In this document: one piece after another, positions 24,324 to 31,960 of the stretch
Numbering within the stretch: position 1 is the stretch's first letter
Layout of the letters: each line of letters opens with the position of its first letter
The notes under the pieces: model-generated
Told to the model about the DNA's origin: nothing
Seen by the model: the letters and a program-made list of their open reading frames with translations, nothing else
Database searches by the model: none
Translations under genes and position numbers: made by a program
Source: Sedimentibacter sp.
GTDB taxonomy: Bacteria; Bacillota; Clostridia; Tissierellales; Sedimentibacteraceae
Length of the DNA stretch: 32,401 bases
NCBI GenBank assembly: GCA_018436705.1
Contig: JAHDLA010000009.1
Coordinates: 1-32,401, forward strand
Reading direction: 5' to 3'

Positions 24324-25550
24324 ATGGAAAAATTAAAAAAATTGTCACTTGGAAAACAAATATTAATCGGAATCATAATAGGTTTAGGCATTGGATTTGT
24401 TTCACCTGATGCAGCAAAATTTATATCGCCTTTAGGAACAGTATTTTTGAGATTACTAAAAATGCTCATTGTTCCTTTAGTATTTTTTAGCATTATCAGT
24501 GGAGTTTGCAAGATGGGTGATGTAAAACAACTTCGTACCGTTGGGCTACGATTTGTAACGTACATAGTTCTTACATCAGGATTATGTGCGGGTGTGGGAG
24601 TCCTTGCCGGATTCATTGTACGTCCAGGTACAGGAACAACAGAGTTCTTAAACACGGCAGAAATTGTTGAAAGTGCATCTTATAGCTTTATAGATAATGT
24701 AGTTTCTTGGGTTCCGGAAAACATTATTCAGTCTATGGTATCAGCTAATATGCTTCAAATTATTTTCTTTGCAATTTTTGTCGGAATAGCTTTGCTATCT
24801 CTCGGGGAAAAAGTAAAGACAATGGTTTCCATCATTGATCAGGGAAGTGAAGTAATGCTGAAAATCACAGAATTTGTTATGGCATTTTCTCCTATAGGTA
24901 TTGCTTCATTAATGGCAACTATGGTTACTACAATAAGCGGTGCAACTATGAAGGAAGTCATAAATTTTGTAATAACAGATACTATTTGTGCATTGGTTGT
25001 TTTATTTGTAGTTTATCCGTTAATTATAAAAATCTTTACAAAAGTAAGTCCTGTCAAATTTATGAAAAAGATTGCAGAACCAATGATTGTTGCCGTATCT
25101 ACGACATCTTCAGCAGCTACACTGCCTGTATCAATTAGAACAGCAGATGAAAAATTGGGAGTTCCTGAAAACATTTACGGATTTACGCTTCCCTTGGGAA
25201 ATACATGCGGTATGAATGGATTTGCTATTTTTATAGGTCTGTGCTGCATATTCGCATCCAATCTTTATGGATTTGATATTACATTTGGCAGAATACTGCA
25301 ATTTGTATTCTTGGGAATTGTCTTATCAATAGGAGCTGCAGGAGTAAAGGGCGCTGGTATCGTAATGTCTACAGTATTATTGGAGGCACTTGGTATGCCT
25401 TTATCACTGATACCAATTCTTGCTGCAATTTGGCCGGCTATAGATCCAGCACATACCACATTAAACAATGTCAGTGACTTGACAGGAACAACTGTTGTAG
25501 CAAGCCAATTGGGTAAATTGGATTTGGAAGTATTTAATAATACTAAATAA
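24324..25550 (+). CDS. Dicarboxylate/amino acid:cation symporter (DAACS family)
   Basis: 408-residue inner-membrane secondary transporter of the GltP/DctA/SdcS type. It begins SLGKQILIGIIIGLGIGFVSP and has FLRLLKMLIVPLVFFSIISG, a family signature. Later come the hairpin-loop region TTSSAATLPVSIRTADEKLGV, FTLPLGNTCGMNGFAIFIG (in place of the usual LPLGATINMDGTA) and the end PAHTTLNNVSDLTGTTVVAS. In this fold these segments bind the substrate carboxylate and Na+. Import of an amino acid or dicarboxylate is expected. GGAGGA precedes the ATG. It shares an operon with the PLP enzyme 27 nt downstream and is divergent from the LysR gene, so uptake and breakdown of one compound are probably linked. 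Confidence 0.93.
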   Translation: MEKLKKLSLGKQILIGIIIGLGIGFVSPDAAKFISPLGTVFLRLLKMLIVPLVFFSIISGVCKMGDVKQLRTVGLRFVTYIVLTSGLCAGVGVLAGFIVRPGTGTTEFLNTAEIVESASYSFIDNVVSWVPENIIQSMVSANMLQIIFFAIFVGIALLSLGEKVKTMVSIIDQGSEVMLKITEFVMAFSPIGIASLMATMVTTISGATMKEVINFVITDTICALVVLFVVYPLIIKIFTKVSPVKFMKKIAEPMIVAVSTTSSAATLPVSIRTADEKLGVPENIYGFTLPLGNTCGMNGFAIFIGLCCIFASNLYGFDITFGRILQFVFLGIVLSIGAAGVKGAGIVMSTVLLEALGMPLSLIPILAAIWPAIDPAHTTLNNVSDLTGTTVVASQLGKLDLEVFNNTK

Positions 25551-25577
25551 AATATTTAAGCTATTCGGAGGCATAAA

Positions 25578-26861
25578 ATGAATGACAAAATTAATCAAGG
25601 TCAGCTGTTTGACAAACAACTGTCGAAAGAAATAAAAGAATTGTTTTACCATGTAGATGAAGATCCTATTTTAAATAAAAAAAGAATTTTCTTTGACAAT
25701 GCGGGAGGTTCTTTAAGATTAAAAAAAGCAAGCGATATGTTTAAAAAGATGGACGAGCTGCCGGATTGCCCGGAGCACTCAAACCATACAGCTAAATGGC
25801 TGCTGGATGTTCAGGAAAAGGCATATGAGGACATTAGAACAATATTTAATGCAAAATCGGGAAGTATAGCTACTTCATTGACGGCTTCGATGGTAATTTT
25901 CGAAATGAACAGGGCCATAATTGAAAGCGTGCCTGGCACAAATGTTGTGACTACAGCTCTCGAACATCCTTCTGCATATGATTCCATGGTAAGCTATGCT
26001 AAAAGAACAGGAAAAGAAGTAAGGGTTGCCAGAACCAATCCTGTAACAGGAGGAGTAGATGTTAGTGAGATTACAAAGCTGGTTGACAAGGATACATGCC
26101 TTTTGAGCTTCATATATGCCTCAAATATTTCCGGAGCCGTTCTGGATGTTGAAAATATTATAAAGGAATGCAGAAAAATAAAGCCCGACTTATATATTGT
26201 AGTAGATTCAGTACAGCATACGCCTCATGGAGCTTTAGATCTTGAAAAAACTCCTGTTGACGGTATTAATTTTGCACCGTATAAATTTTTCGGCACAAGA
26301 GGTTTTGGAATAGGGTTTATGTCAGAGAGAGCAGCTAGACTACCTCATAACAAACTGATAGCAAAACCGGAAGAAGAGTGGGAACTGGGAAGTCCTGCGC
26401 CGGCCCAATTTGCATCGGTGTCAGAAATAATTAATTATGTATGCTGGATAGGAGAGAAATTTACAGATTCAAAAAGCAGAAGAGAACTATATGTAGAAGG
26501 AATGAACAGAATTAACCTTCATGAAAGGGCATTGATGTACCGCATGCTGAATGGTTCAGATAAGGCAGAAGGCCTAAGAAATATTAAAGGTGTTAAAGTC
26601 TATTTAGATTACGAAGACCTTTCAACAAGAGATTTTATAATGGCTGTAGGCTTTGATAATATAGAATCTACCCAGGCTGTTAAAGAATACGAAAAAAGAG
26701 GAGTAATTACTTTTGAAAGGGTTGCTTCCAGTCTTTATTCTTCAAGAATGCTAAACTCTTTCGGCATTGAAGGAGTAGTGAGAGTATCTCCTCTTCACTG
26801 CCACGATGTAAATGATATTGATGAATTTCTTAAAGTAACAAAAGAGATTTCTCAGTTATAA
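25578..26861 (+). CDS. Class V PLP-dependent aminotransferase-like enzyme (not a typical cysteine desulfurase)
   Basis: 427 residues of fold type I, class V. FFDNAGGS (38-45) is the substrate-loop start; H130 in LEHPS stacks on PLP in relatives; D210 in IVVDSVQHTPHG binds the pyridine nitrogen; K236 in NFAPYKFFGTRGFG should form the Schiff base. The layout is near the SufS/CsdA and isopenicillin-N-epimerase subgroup. The region where SufS-type enzymes carry RTGHHCAQP instead reads ERVASSLYSSRML, with no catalytic cysteine there, so desulfurase activity is doubtful. With the amino-acid/dicarboxylate symporter in the same operon, a role as lyase, epimerase or transaminase on an imported amino acid is more likely. 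CGGAGG precedes the ATG and a strong terminator follows. Confidence 0.85.
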   Translation: MNDKINQGQLFDKQLSKEIKELFYHVDEDPILNKKRIFFDNAGGSLRLKKASDMFKKMDELPDCPEHSNHTAKWLLDVQEKAYEDIRTIFNAKSGSIATSLTASMVIFEMNRAIIESVPGTNVVTTALEHPSAYDSMVSYAKRTGKEVRVARTNPVTGGVDVSEITKLVDKDTCLLSFIYASNISGAVLDVENIIKECRKIKPDLYIVVDSVQHTPHGALDLEKTPVDGINFAPYKFFGTRGFGIGFMSERAARLPHNKLIAKPEEEWELGSPAPAQFASVSEIINYVCWIGEKFTDSKSRRELYVEGMNRINLHERALMYRMLNGSDKAEGLRNIKGVKVYLDYEDLSTRDFIMAVGFDNIESTQAVKEYEKRGVITFERVASSLYSSRMLNSFGIEGVVRVSPLHCHDVNDIDEFLKVTKEISQL

Positions 26862-26903
26862 TAACTAACTATATAAAATGCGGCTTGAACAATTCATTAT
26901 AAG

Positions 26904-26942
26904 AAGGTGCCTAAGCATTTAATCTGCTTAGGCACCTTTTTC
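26904..26942 (+). terminator. Strong terminator of the symporter-PLP enzyme operon
   Basis: A perfect 14-bp stem, AAGGTGCCTAAGCA (26904-26917) with TGCTTAGGCACCTT (26925-26938), closes a 7-nt loop and runs into T6. The convergent lipoprotein gene ends at the edge of this hairpin, so it may serve both. Confidence 0.9.
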
Positions 26943-29261
26943 TTATTCCAGTTCATAGCCTCCCCACTCAATTACTGTAAAGCCTTCCCGTGTAAATGTC
27001 TTAAGCTCTTGAGGAACAATATTGATAGGCTTGGTTAGAGGTTTATAAACCATAAATATCCTCAATAGGCTGTCCGGCTTAGGAGTAATATTAAGCCTTG
27101 CGCTTTGTTCATAGGCTGTTGTCTGGAATGTTATTAAGTTGTATTTGTTCTTATTCATTCGAGGCAGCCAGTACACAATAAAGTCATTTATTTCTTTGGA
27201 GTTTAATCCCATGTATTTAAGCTTTTTCTGCAAAAATTGTGGAGTATCATCTCCGGCAACAATAAATCCTTTCGACAAATCCCAATATGCTGTTCCTTCA
27301 CCTTCCCAGAACAAGTACGAATATTCTCTTCCGTCAGCTTTGTTTATCAGAGTTCCGTCAGGCTCAGCAGTAACATTCCAGCCGCTGCCGTAATCAGGAT
27401 ATGTGCATGTAAGTTCTCCGTTAAAATCAAGTTTTACCGAAACATCAGTTATTTCAGAAGGATATAAATAAATTACGGGTTTTGCAAAATCTCCCAAAAA
27501 CTTGTATTCATAGTATTGCTTGCCAGAATCGTATGTGCCAAGGTAGTAAGAATCAACTAAATCTGCAATGTAGTAGCTGAGCATGCGTTCGGTCGTTGGA
27601 ATTTTGTAAGGCTTTTCATCCGGTACAGCTACGGACATGGAATAATTGTATAGATTGAAGGAAGAATTCTTCATATCCTTGCAATAATCCTCTTTTATAT
27701 GACCTATAAGTGCCCAGTCTCCGTAAATTGAACTAAATTCTCCCCATTTAAGCCTTGTAAATTCCTCGCCAAGGGATTCATCAAAAAAAGTTTCTTCTTC
27801 AAACACCATCGGTTCTCCATAATAATAGTAAGTGTCATGGGAGTCCTTGCTGAAGACCTCTGTGAATACAAATTTGTCTCCTTCTAAATTAAACAGATAA
27901 TCCGTATCGGAAATTTCACCGCTGTTTCTGTCCTTATAAGACATGTTGAACCATGCTTTACTGCCGTCATCGAGTTTTTTAATACCCAATCTGTTGCCAA
28001 GCTCATAAACCATTGTATGATAATTCCAGAGTGTATCAATATATACAAGATTATCTCCGTCAATGCGGTAAACATCCACATCTATTGTTTCAACACCATT
28101 TTCATCTTTCATCTGGTTCCAGTTATCTGGGCATTTGGAAACCATAACCTCAGGAGTTCCATCAAAATCAAGATCAAGAAGGGAGATACCTACAACAGAA
28201 TCAGAAATTAAGGTATTATAATTTGAAGTTAAAATATTATATGCAGTTGTCATTTCACTGCTTTTGCCGCTGTTTTCTATAGTAAATTGCTGAGACAGTA
28301 TTTTTTCGGCATCCTCAGAAATTAAATTGTATCCGCAAAGCTCGGCAGTTGAATTATATCCCGACACTGTTCCGTAGCTGCAACTAAAATTGTTGAACTG
28401 CAGGCGGGCATAAACATAATCTGCACCTAAACTTTCTAAATAACTTTCAATAGACTCATCAATTTTATTAATTGTCAAACTGAGTGTGTCTGCCTCTATA
28501 TCAATACCGTTAATCTCATATCTGCATAATTCACTTCTTGGGTGATATACAGGAATTCCCTTCATGTATGCAGGGTCAATTATAACGTTGCAACCATCTT
28601 GGTTTTTTTTTATAAATCCGTACACGGTCAAATTATCAATAGAATAACTGTACTTAATTTCTTTTATTTCCGTATTAGACATATCAGAATCAGTGCATTC
28701 CAGAGATAATATCATATCACCATTCAAAATATTGTAGTCAGTTTTAAAAGATTCATCAGCCATGCCTTTATTTTTAAAATACCAATAATCCCTGCTTGCT
28801 ATGGCAGTATCTATAGCACCAGTTCCGTATTCGATGTCAATTCCGTTGCAATATAGAGCCTGGCTGGAATTTCTTAAAATTTTGTAGTTGTAGTCGGAAA
28901 CTGCAATTTCACAATCTGACAATCTAATAGACGATCCCAGATCGCCTGAAAATAACCATCGATTATCATCTCTCATTTCAAGATGAATATTTTCCAGCTG
29001 TACCTCTGTCAAATCCATAAGAGAAAATTTGCTGTTTGCTGTGTTTTCTGTGCTATCATCAGGTTTTTCAGATTCTTCCGGTTTAACTGGGTTTTTAGGT
29101 TTTTTAGAATCCATGGGTTTTATAGGTTTCTCAAGGTTTCCTGGTTCCTCTGATGCATTTACGCCGGTATCATTATTGGCAAGAGCATTATTTGTGCTTT
29201 CCGCATTTTTGCAAGATGTTAAAACAATACAAAAGATAAGTACAACAACTAATTTTTTCAT
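26943..29261 (-). CDS. Large lipoprotein of unknown function
   Basis: 772 residues. The signal peptide MKKLVVVLIFCIVLTSC ends in a lipobox (LTSC, lipidated C17), so the protein sits on the outer face of the cytoplasmic membrane. A Pro/Lys/Glu linker (about 38-72, KPEESEKPDDS) leads to a long beta-rich region. LLDLDFDGTPEVM (about 355-367) resembles a Ca-binding D-x-D-x-D-G loop of the kind found in FG-GAP/VCBS-like modules. The last 190 residues start KPVIYLYPSEITDVSVKLDF and include CTYPDYGSGWNVTAEPDG and YSYLFWEG, a block I have seen in uncharacterised firmicute surface proteins. No catalytic signature is recognised. AAGAAGGTG precedes the ATG. It is monocistronic and divergent from the phosphatase gene. 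Confidence 0.85.
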   Translation of the reverse strand: MKKLVVVLIFCIVLTSCKNAESTNNALANNDTGVNASEEPGNLEKPIKPMDSKKPKNPVKPEESEKPDDSTENTANSKFSLMDLTEVQLENIHLEMRDDNRWLFSGDLGSSIRLSDCEIAVSDYNYKILRNSSQALYCNGIDIEYGTGAIDTAIASRDYWYFKNKGMADESFKTDYNILNGDMILSLECTDSDMSNTEIKEIKYSYSIDNLTVYGFIKKNQDGCNVIIDPAYMKGIPVYHPRSELCRYEINGIDIEADTLSLTINKIDESIESYLESLGADYVYARLQFNNFSCSYGTVSGYNSTAELCGYNLISEDAEKILSQQFTIENSGKSSEMTTAYNILTSNYNTLISDSVVGISLLDLDFDGTPEVMVSKCPDNWNQMKDENGVETIDVDVYRIDGDNLVYIDTLWNYHTMVYELGNRLGIKKLDDGSKAWFNMSYKDRNSGEISDTDYLFNLEGDKFVFTEVFSKDSHDTYYYYGEPMVFEEETFFDESLGEEFTRLKWGEFSSIYGDWALIGHIKEDYCKDMKNSSFNLYNYSMSVAVPDEKPYKIPTTERMLSYYIADLVDSYYLGTYDSGKQYYEYKFLGDFAKPVIYLYPSEITDVSVKLDFNGELTCTYPDYGSGWNVTAEPDGTLINKADGREYSYLFWEGEGTAYWDLSKGFIVAGDDTPQFLQKKLKYMGLNSKEINDFIVYWLPRMNKNKYNLITFQTTAYEQSARLNITPKPDSLLRIFMVYKPLTKPINIVPQELKTFTREGFTVIEWGGYELE

Positions 29262-29373
29262 GTTTCACCTTCTTAAAAGTAGTTACATATATAATACATC
29301 GACGATATTTATTTGTAAATGTTCCTTTAAAATACAAAATATGGATAACAATTTATGGTGTTTAATTATCAAG

Positions 29374-29402
29374 TGGATAACAAAAGATATGTGTGATATA
29401 AT
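29374..29402 (+). promoter_or_regulatory. Extended -10 promoter of the phosphatase-SagB pair
   Basis: TATAAT (29397-29402) is preceded by TG at the extended position (TGATATAAT). A weak -35, TGGATA (29374-29379), lies 17 nt upstream. The ATG follows 47 nt later. Confidence 0.55.
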
Positions 29403-29449
29403 CATAAGAAAGATAAAAAAATGACAATTATGTAAGGCAGGAGGAAGCA

Positions 29450-30589
29450 ATGATTGAAGAAGGTTTTGATATATTTGAAATAAATGAAACTATAGCTTGT
29501 ATGATTGATGATCATTTTTTGGTTTGTAGTTTGGATGGAAGAATTATTTTCTCCAACAGAGCTATGCAGTCATATCTGGGTTATACTGACATTGAATTAA
29601 AACAAAAAAAATTTTTAGATATTATTACCGATTTTCAGATAAATAAAGGCGAATCTTTTATTAAAGATATAACGGAAAAACCTTCTGAGTCAGAAGAATT
29701 GTCATTTAATGGTAAGAGCGGGCAGATTAAACTTCACGTAAAGGCATTTAAAAAGAATAATTACATATATATCTACGGCAACGAAAAATATGCAGAATAC
29801 GATAAAATACGTAAAAAATTGGATATTGAAATTTCAAATGCCATTAAAATTCATAAACAGTCGCTTCCTGAAAGCCTTCCAAGCTCAGAAAATATTTCAT
29901 TTGCTTCTTTGTATATTCCTGCACAGGAGCTGGGCGGGGATTTGTTTGACGTATTTAAAGTAGACAATGGATTATTGAATGACTATTTTGAACAATATGT
30001 GTGCTTTGCGGCTGATGTATCAGGACATGGACTGGACAGCGCTATGTTGGCTATTTTTGTTAAGGATACTATAAGGAGTTACTTTAAGTTAAAGCATATA
30101 CCCGGACAGGTGCTGTCACCTAAAGAAATTATGGAGTTTTTTGTTGAGCAGTATATGAATGAAGGATATCCGGTAGAGTATCTGGTATGCATTTTTTTAT
30201 CCGTATTTGATTTAAGGACAAATGAGCTGACTTATTGCAATGCAGGATTTCATATGTGTCCAGTACTTATAAGAAATAACGGAGATGTAACAGAGTTGAA
30301 CAAAGCAAGTCTCCCTGTTTCAGCTGCAATAGACACAGATTTGTACAAATATACAGACCAGTCATTACCCTTATCTCCGGAAATGACACTGTTTATTATG
30401 TCTGATGGAATGCCGGAGCAAAGATCAAACAATGAATTTTATGAGGCCAGGCTTAAAAAGTTATTTACTGAAATCTATAAGCTGAAACCCGATGACATAG
30501 TAAAAGAAGTCCATAAAGATTTTAATGATTTTCTTAAATTTGAAAAAATCAGTGATGATATAACATTAGTTGTAGTAAAGTTAGCATAG
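29450..30589 (+). CDS. PAS domain-containing SpoIIE-type PP2C serine phosphatase
   Basis: 379 residues, soluble. Residues about 12-115 form a PAS-like sensor (ACMIDDHFLVCSLDGRIIFS, NRAMQSYLGYTDIEL). A short helical linker follows, then the SpoIIE/RsbU-like phosphatase domain (about 145-379) with metal-binding aspartates: D164 in LGGDLFDVF, D189 in AADVSGHGLDSAM, FIMSDGMPEQR and the final KISDDITLVVVKLA. Enzymes of this class dephosphorylate anti-sigma-factor antagonists (STAS proteins) and so release a sigma factor. No STAS or anti-sigma gene is present in the window. GGAGGAAG precedes the ATG. The SagB-like gene follows after 30 nt in the same direction and has its own strong ribosome binding site. 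Confidence 0.92.
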   Translation: MIEEGFDIFEINETIACMIDDHFLVCSLDGRIIFSNRAMQSYLGYTDIELKQKKFLDIITDFQINKGESFIKDITEKPSESEELSFNGKSGQIKLHVKAFKKNNYIYIYGNEKYAEYDKIRKKLDIEISNAIKIHKQSLPESLPSSENISFASLYIPAQELGGDLFDVFKVDNGLLNDYFEQYVCFAADVSGHGLDSAMLAIFVKDTIRSYFKLKHIPGQVLSPKEIMEFFVEQYMNEGYPVEYLVCIFLSVFDLRTNELTYCNAGFHMCPVLIRNNGDVTELNKASLPVSAAIDTDLYKYTDQSLPLSPEMTLFIMSDGMPEQRSNNEFYEARLKKLFTEIYKLKPDDIVKEVHKDFNDFLKFEKISDDITLVVVKLA

Positions 30590-30619
30590 ATTTTTTATTT
30601 GAACAATTGAGGAGGACAT

Positions 30620-31381
30620 ATGGAAAAAAATCAAGATGTAAAAAACAAAATACGCAGTAACAGAGAATTTATGAAAAGCACATTTGCTAAGGAAAGACAC
30701 AAAACTGATCAGCAAAAGCAGCTTCCTCAGCCACCTTTGACAAAAGCACCTATGAGCAATACTGCTATTAAACTAAGCAAAGAATTCTCTTCATTAATAA
30801 AGGAGCCTGATTATTTAAAATTGGTTCAGAAAAGAAAAACTCACCGAGTTTATAAAAAAGAAAGTATAACTATTGACGAACTATCATTTCTGCTGTGGAC
30901 CACTCAGGGAGTTAAAGAAATAAGAGGAAATAATTATGCAACAGTCAGGCCGGTTCCGTCTGCAGGAGCAAGGCATGCGTTTGAAACATATTTGACGGTT
31001 TTAAATGTAGAGGGACTAGAAAAAGGTATATATCATTACTTACCAATGGAACACTCCTTAGAATTTATTAAATCAGTTGACGAACTTGAAAATAAAATAT
31101 CTGACAGCTTGCGAGGACAGACATTTGCCGCAAAGGCAGCAGTTGTTTTTTTCTATAGTGCAGTTCCATACAGATGCGAATGGAGATTCCTTTTGGAATC
31201 ACATAAGTTGATGCTGCTTGATGCAGGGCATGTAATGCAAAATTTATACCTAAGCAGTGAGGCTATAGGATGCGGTGCATGCGCTATGGCTGAATTTGAT
31301 CAGGAATTAGTTGACAATTTGCTTGGACTTGACGGAGAAAATGAGTTTATAATATATGTATCACCTGTTGGTGTCGTATAA
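30620..31381 (+). CDS. SagB/ThcOx-type nitroreductase-fold oxidoreductase
   Basis: 253 residues of the FMN-binding nitroreductase fold, SagB-type dehydrogenase subgroup. Recognisable segments are RSNREFMKSTF near the start, LVQKRKTHRVYKKESITIDELSFLLWTTQGV, the SagB-like VRPVPSAGARHAFETYL, GIYHYLPMEHSLE and the C-terminal LLLDAGHVMQNLYLSSEAIGCGACAMAEF. SagB oxidises thiazolines/oxazolines in azole-modified peptide clusters, but no cyclodehydratase, precursor peptide or transporter gene is near, and stand-alone members are common with unknown substrates. GAGGAGGA precedes the ATG. It appears co-transcribed with the PAS-SpoIIE phosphatase; the functional link is unknown. Confidence 0.9.
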   Translation: MEKNQDVKNKIRSNREFMKSTFAKERHKTDQQKQLPQPPLTKAPMSNTAIKLSKEFSSLIKEPDYLKLVQKRKTHRVYKKESITIDELSFLLWTTQGVKEIRGNNYATVRPVPSAGARHAFETYLTVLNVEGLEKGIYHYLPMEHSLEFIKSVDELENKISDSLRGQTFAAKAAVVFFYSAVPYRCEWRFLLESHKLMLLDAGHVMQNLYLSSEAIGCGACAMAEFDQELVDNLLGLDGENEFIIYVSPVGVV

Positions 31382-31432
31382 TAAGCAAAAAAATTGCAAA
31401 GAGGAAACATCTTGTAAGGCATCCTTTGATAG

Positions 31433-31582
31433 GGCGTAGAATATATTAATGAAATAAGCCAATATTTCCGCAGAAAGAAACATCCTGTAGTAATTATACA
31501 AGATTTAGAAGCAGGAGGATCGGGAACAGACGGTTTTAAATGTGTGGATGAATTAATAGTATCGAAAATAAGCTCCGGTTAG
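31433..31582 (+). pseudogene. Short start-less reading frame, probable gene remnant
   Basis: An open stretch of 49 codons begins right after a stop and lacks any start codon with a ribosome binding site. Its centre reads KKHPVVIIQDLEAGGSGTD and GFKCVDELIVSK, which looks like genuine protein sequence of alternating hydrophobic strand and loop rather than random translation. It ends before a terminator at 31595. I do not recognise the parent family. A decayed 3' end of a gene once downstream of the SagB gene is the simplest reading. Confidence 0.35.
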
Positions 31583-31594
31583 GAGCTAACATGT

Positions 31595-31626
31595 GGATTT
31601 GTGTCTTGTCGCAAATCCTTTTTTAT
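31595..31626 (+). terminator. Terminator downstream of the SagB gene and remnant
   Basis: GGATTTGTG (31595-31603) pairs with CGCAAATCC (31610-31618, one wobble) around a 6-nt loop and runs into T6. A small hairpin AGCTCC/GGAGCT (31571-31587) precedes it. Confidence 0.75.
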
Positions 31627-31739
31627 TGGCTAAAAAATATAGATCGTGATAATAAATGGTTGTATAAGAATTATACGCAAAATAAATTTCATTGTCAGTT
31701 AGCCGATAATTATCCGTCTATCAAGTTAAAGCAAATTCG

Positions 31740-31767
31740 TTGTAACATTTGTTAATATTTTTATAAT
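31740..31767 (+). promoter_or_regulatory. Promoter of the terminal secreted-protein gene
   Basis: TTGTAA (31740-31745), a 16-nt spacer and TATAAT (31762-31767). It implies a leader of about 185 nt before the ATG at 31961. The leader carries three Shine-Dalgarno-like motifs: TAAGGAGG (31823-31830), TTAAGGAG (31847-31854) and TTAAGGAGG (31945-31952), only the last of which fits the gene. Confidence 0.6.
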
Positions 31768-31960
31768 AACTTTTTATTTTTTAGCAATTGGCAGTTAATA
31801 ATCCTAAAATATACTAAACCTGTAAGGAGGATTCAATTAAAAAAAGTTAAGGAGTGGTGCCATTGCAGAAATAAAAAAATGAAAAGGTGCAACAATTGCA
31901 GTGAAGTGAAGAAATGCATAAGTGGAGATGTTAATAAACAAATGTTAAGGAGGACAACAC

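Noticed and set aside
30620..31381. A thiazole/oxazole-modified peptide cluster around the SagB-type gene.
   Set aside because: No cyclodehydratase, precursor peptide, leader protease or transporter gene is adjacent within the window.
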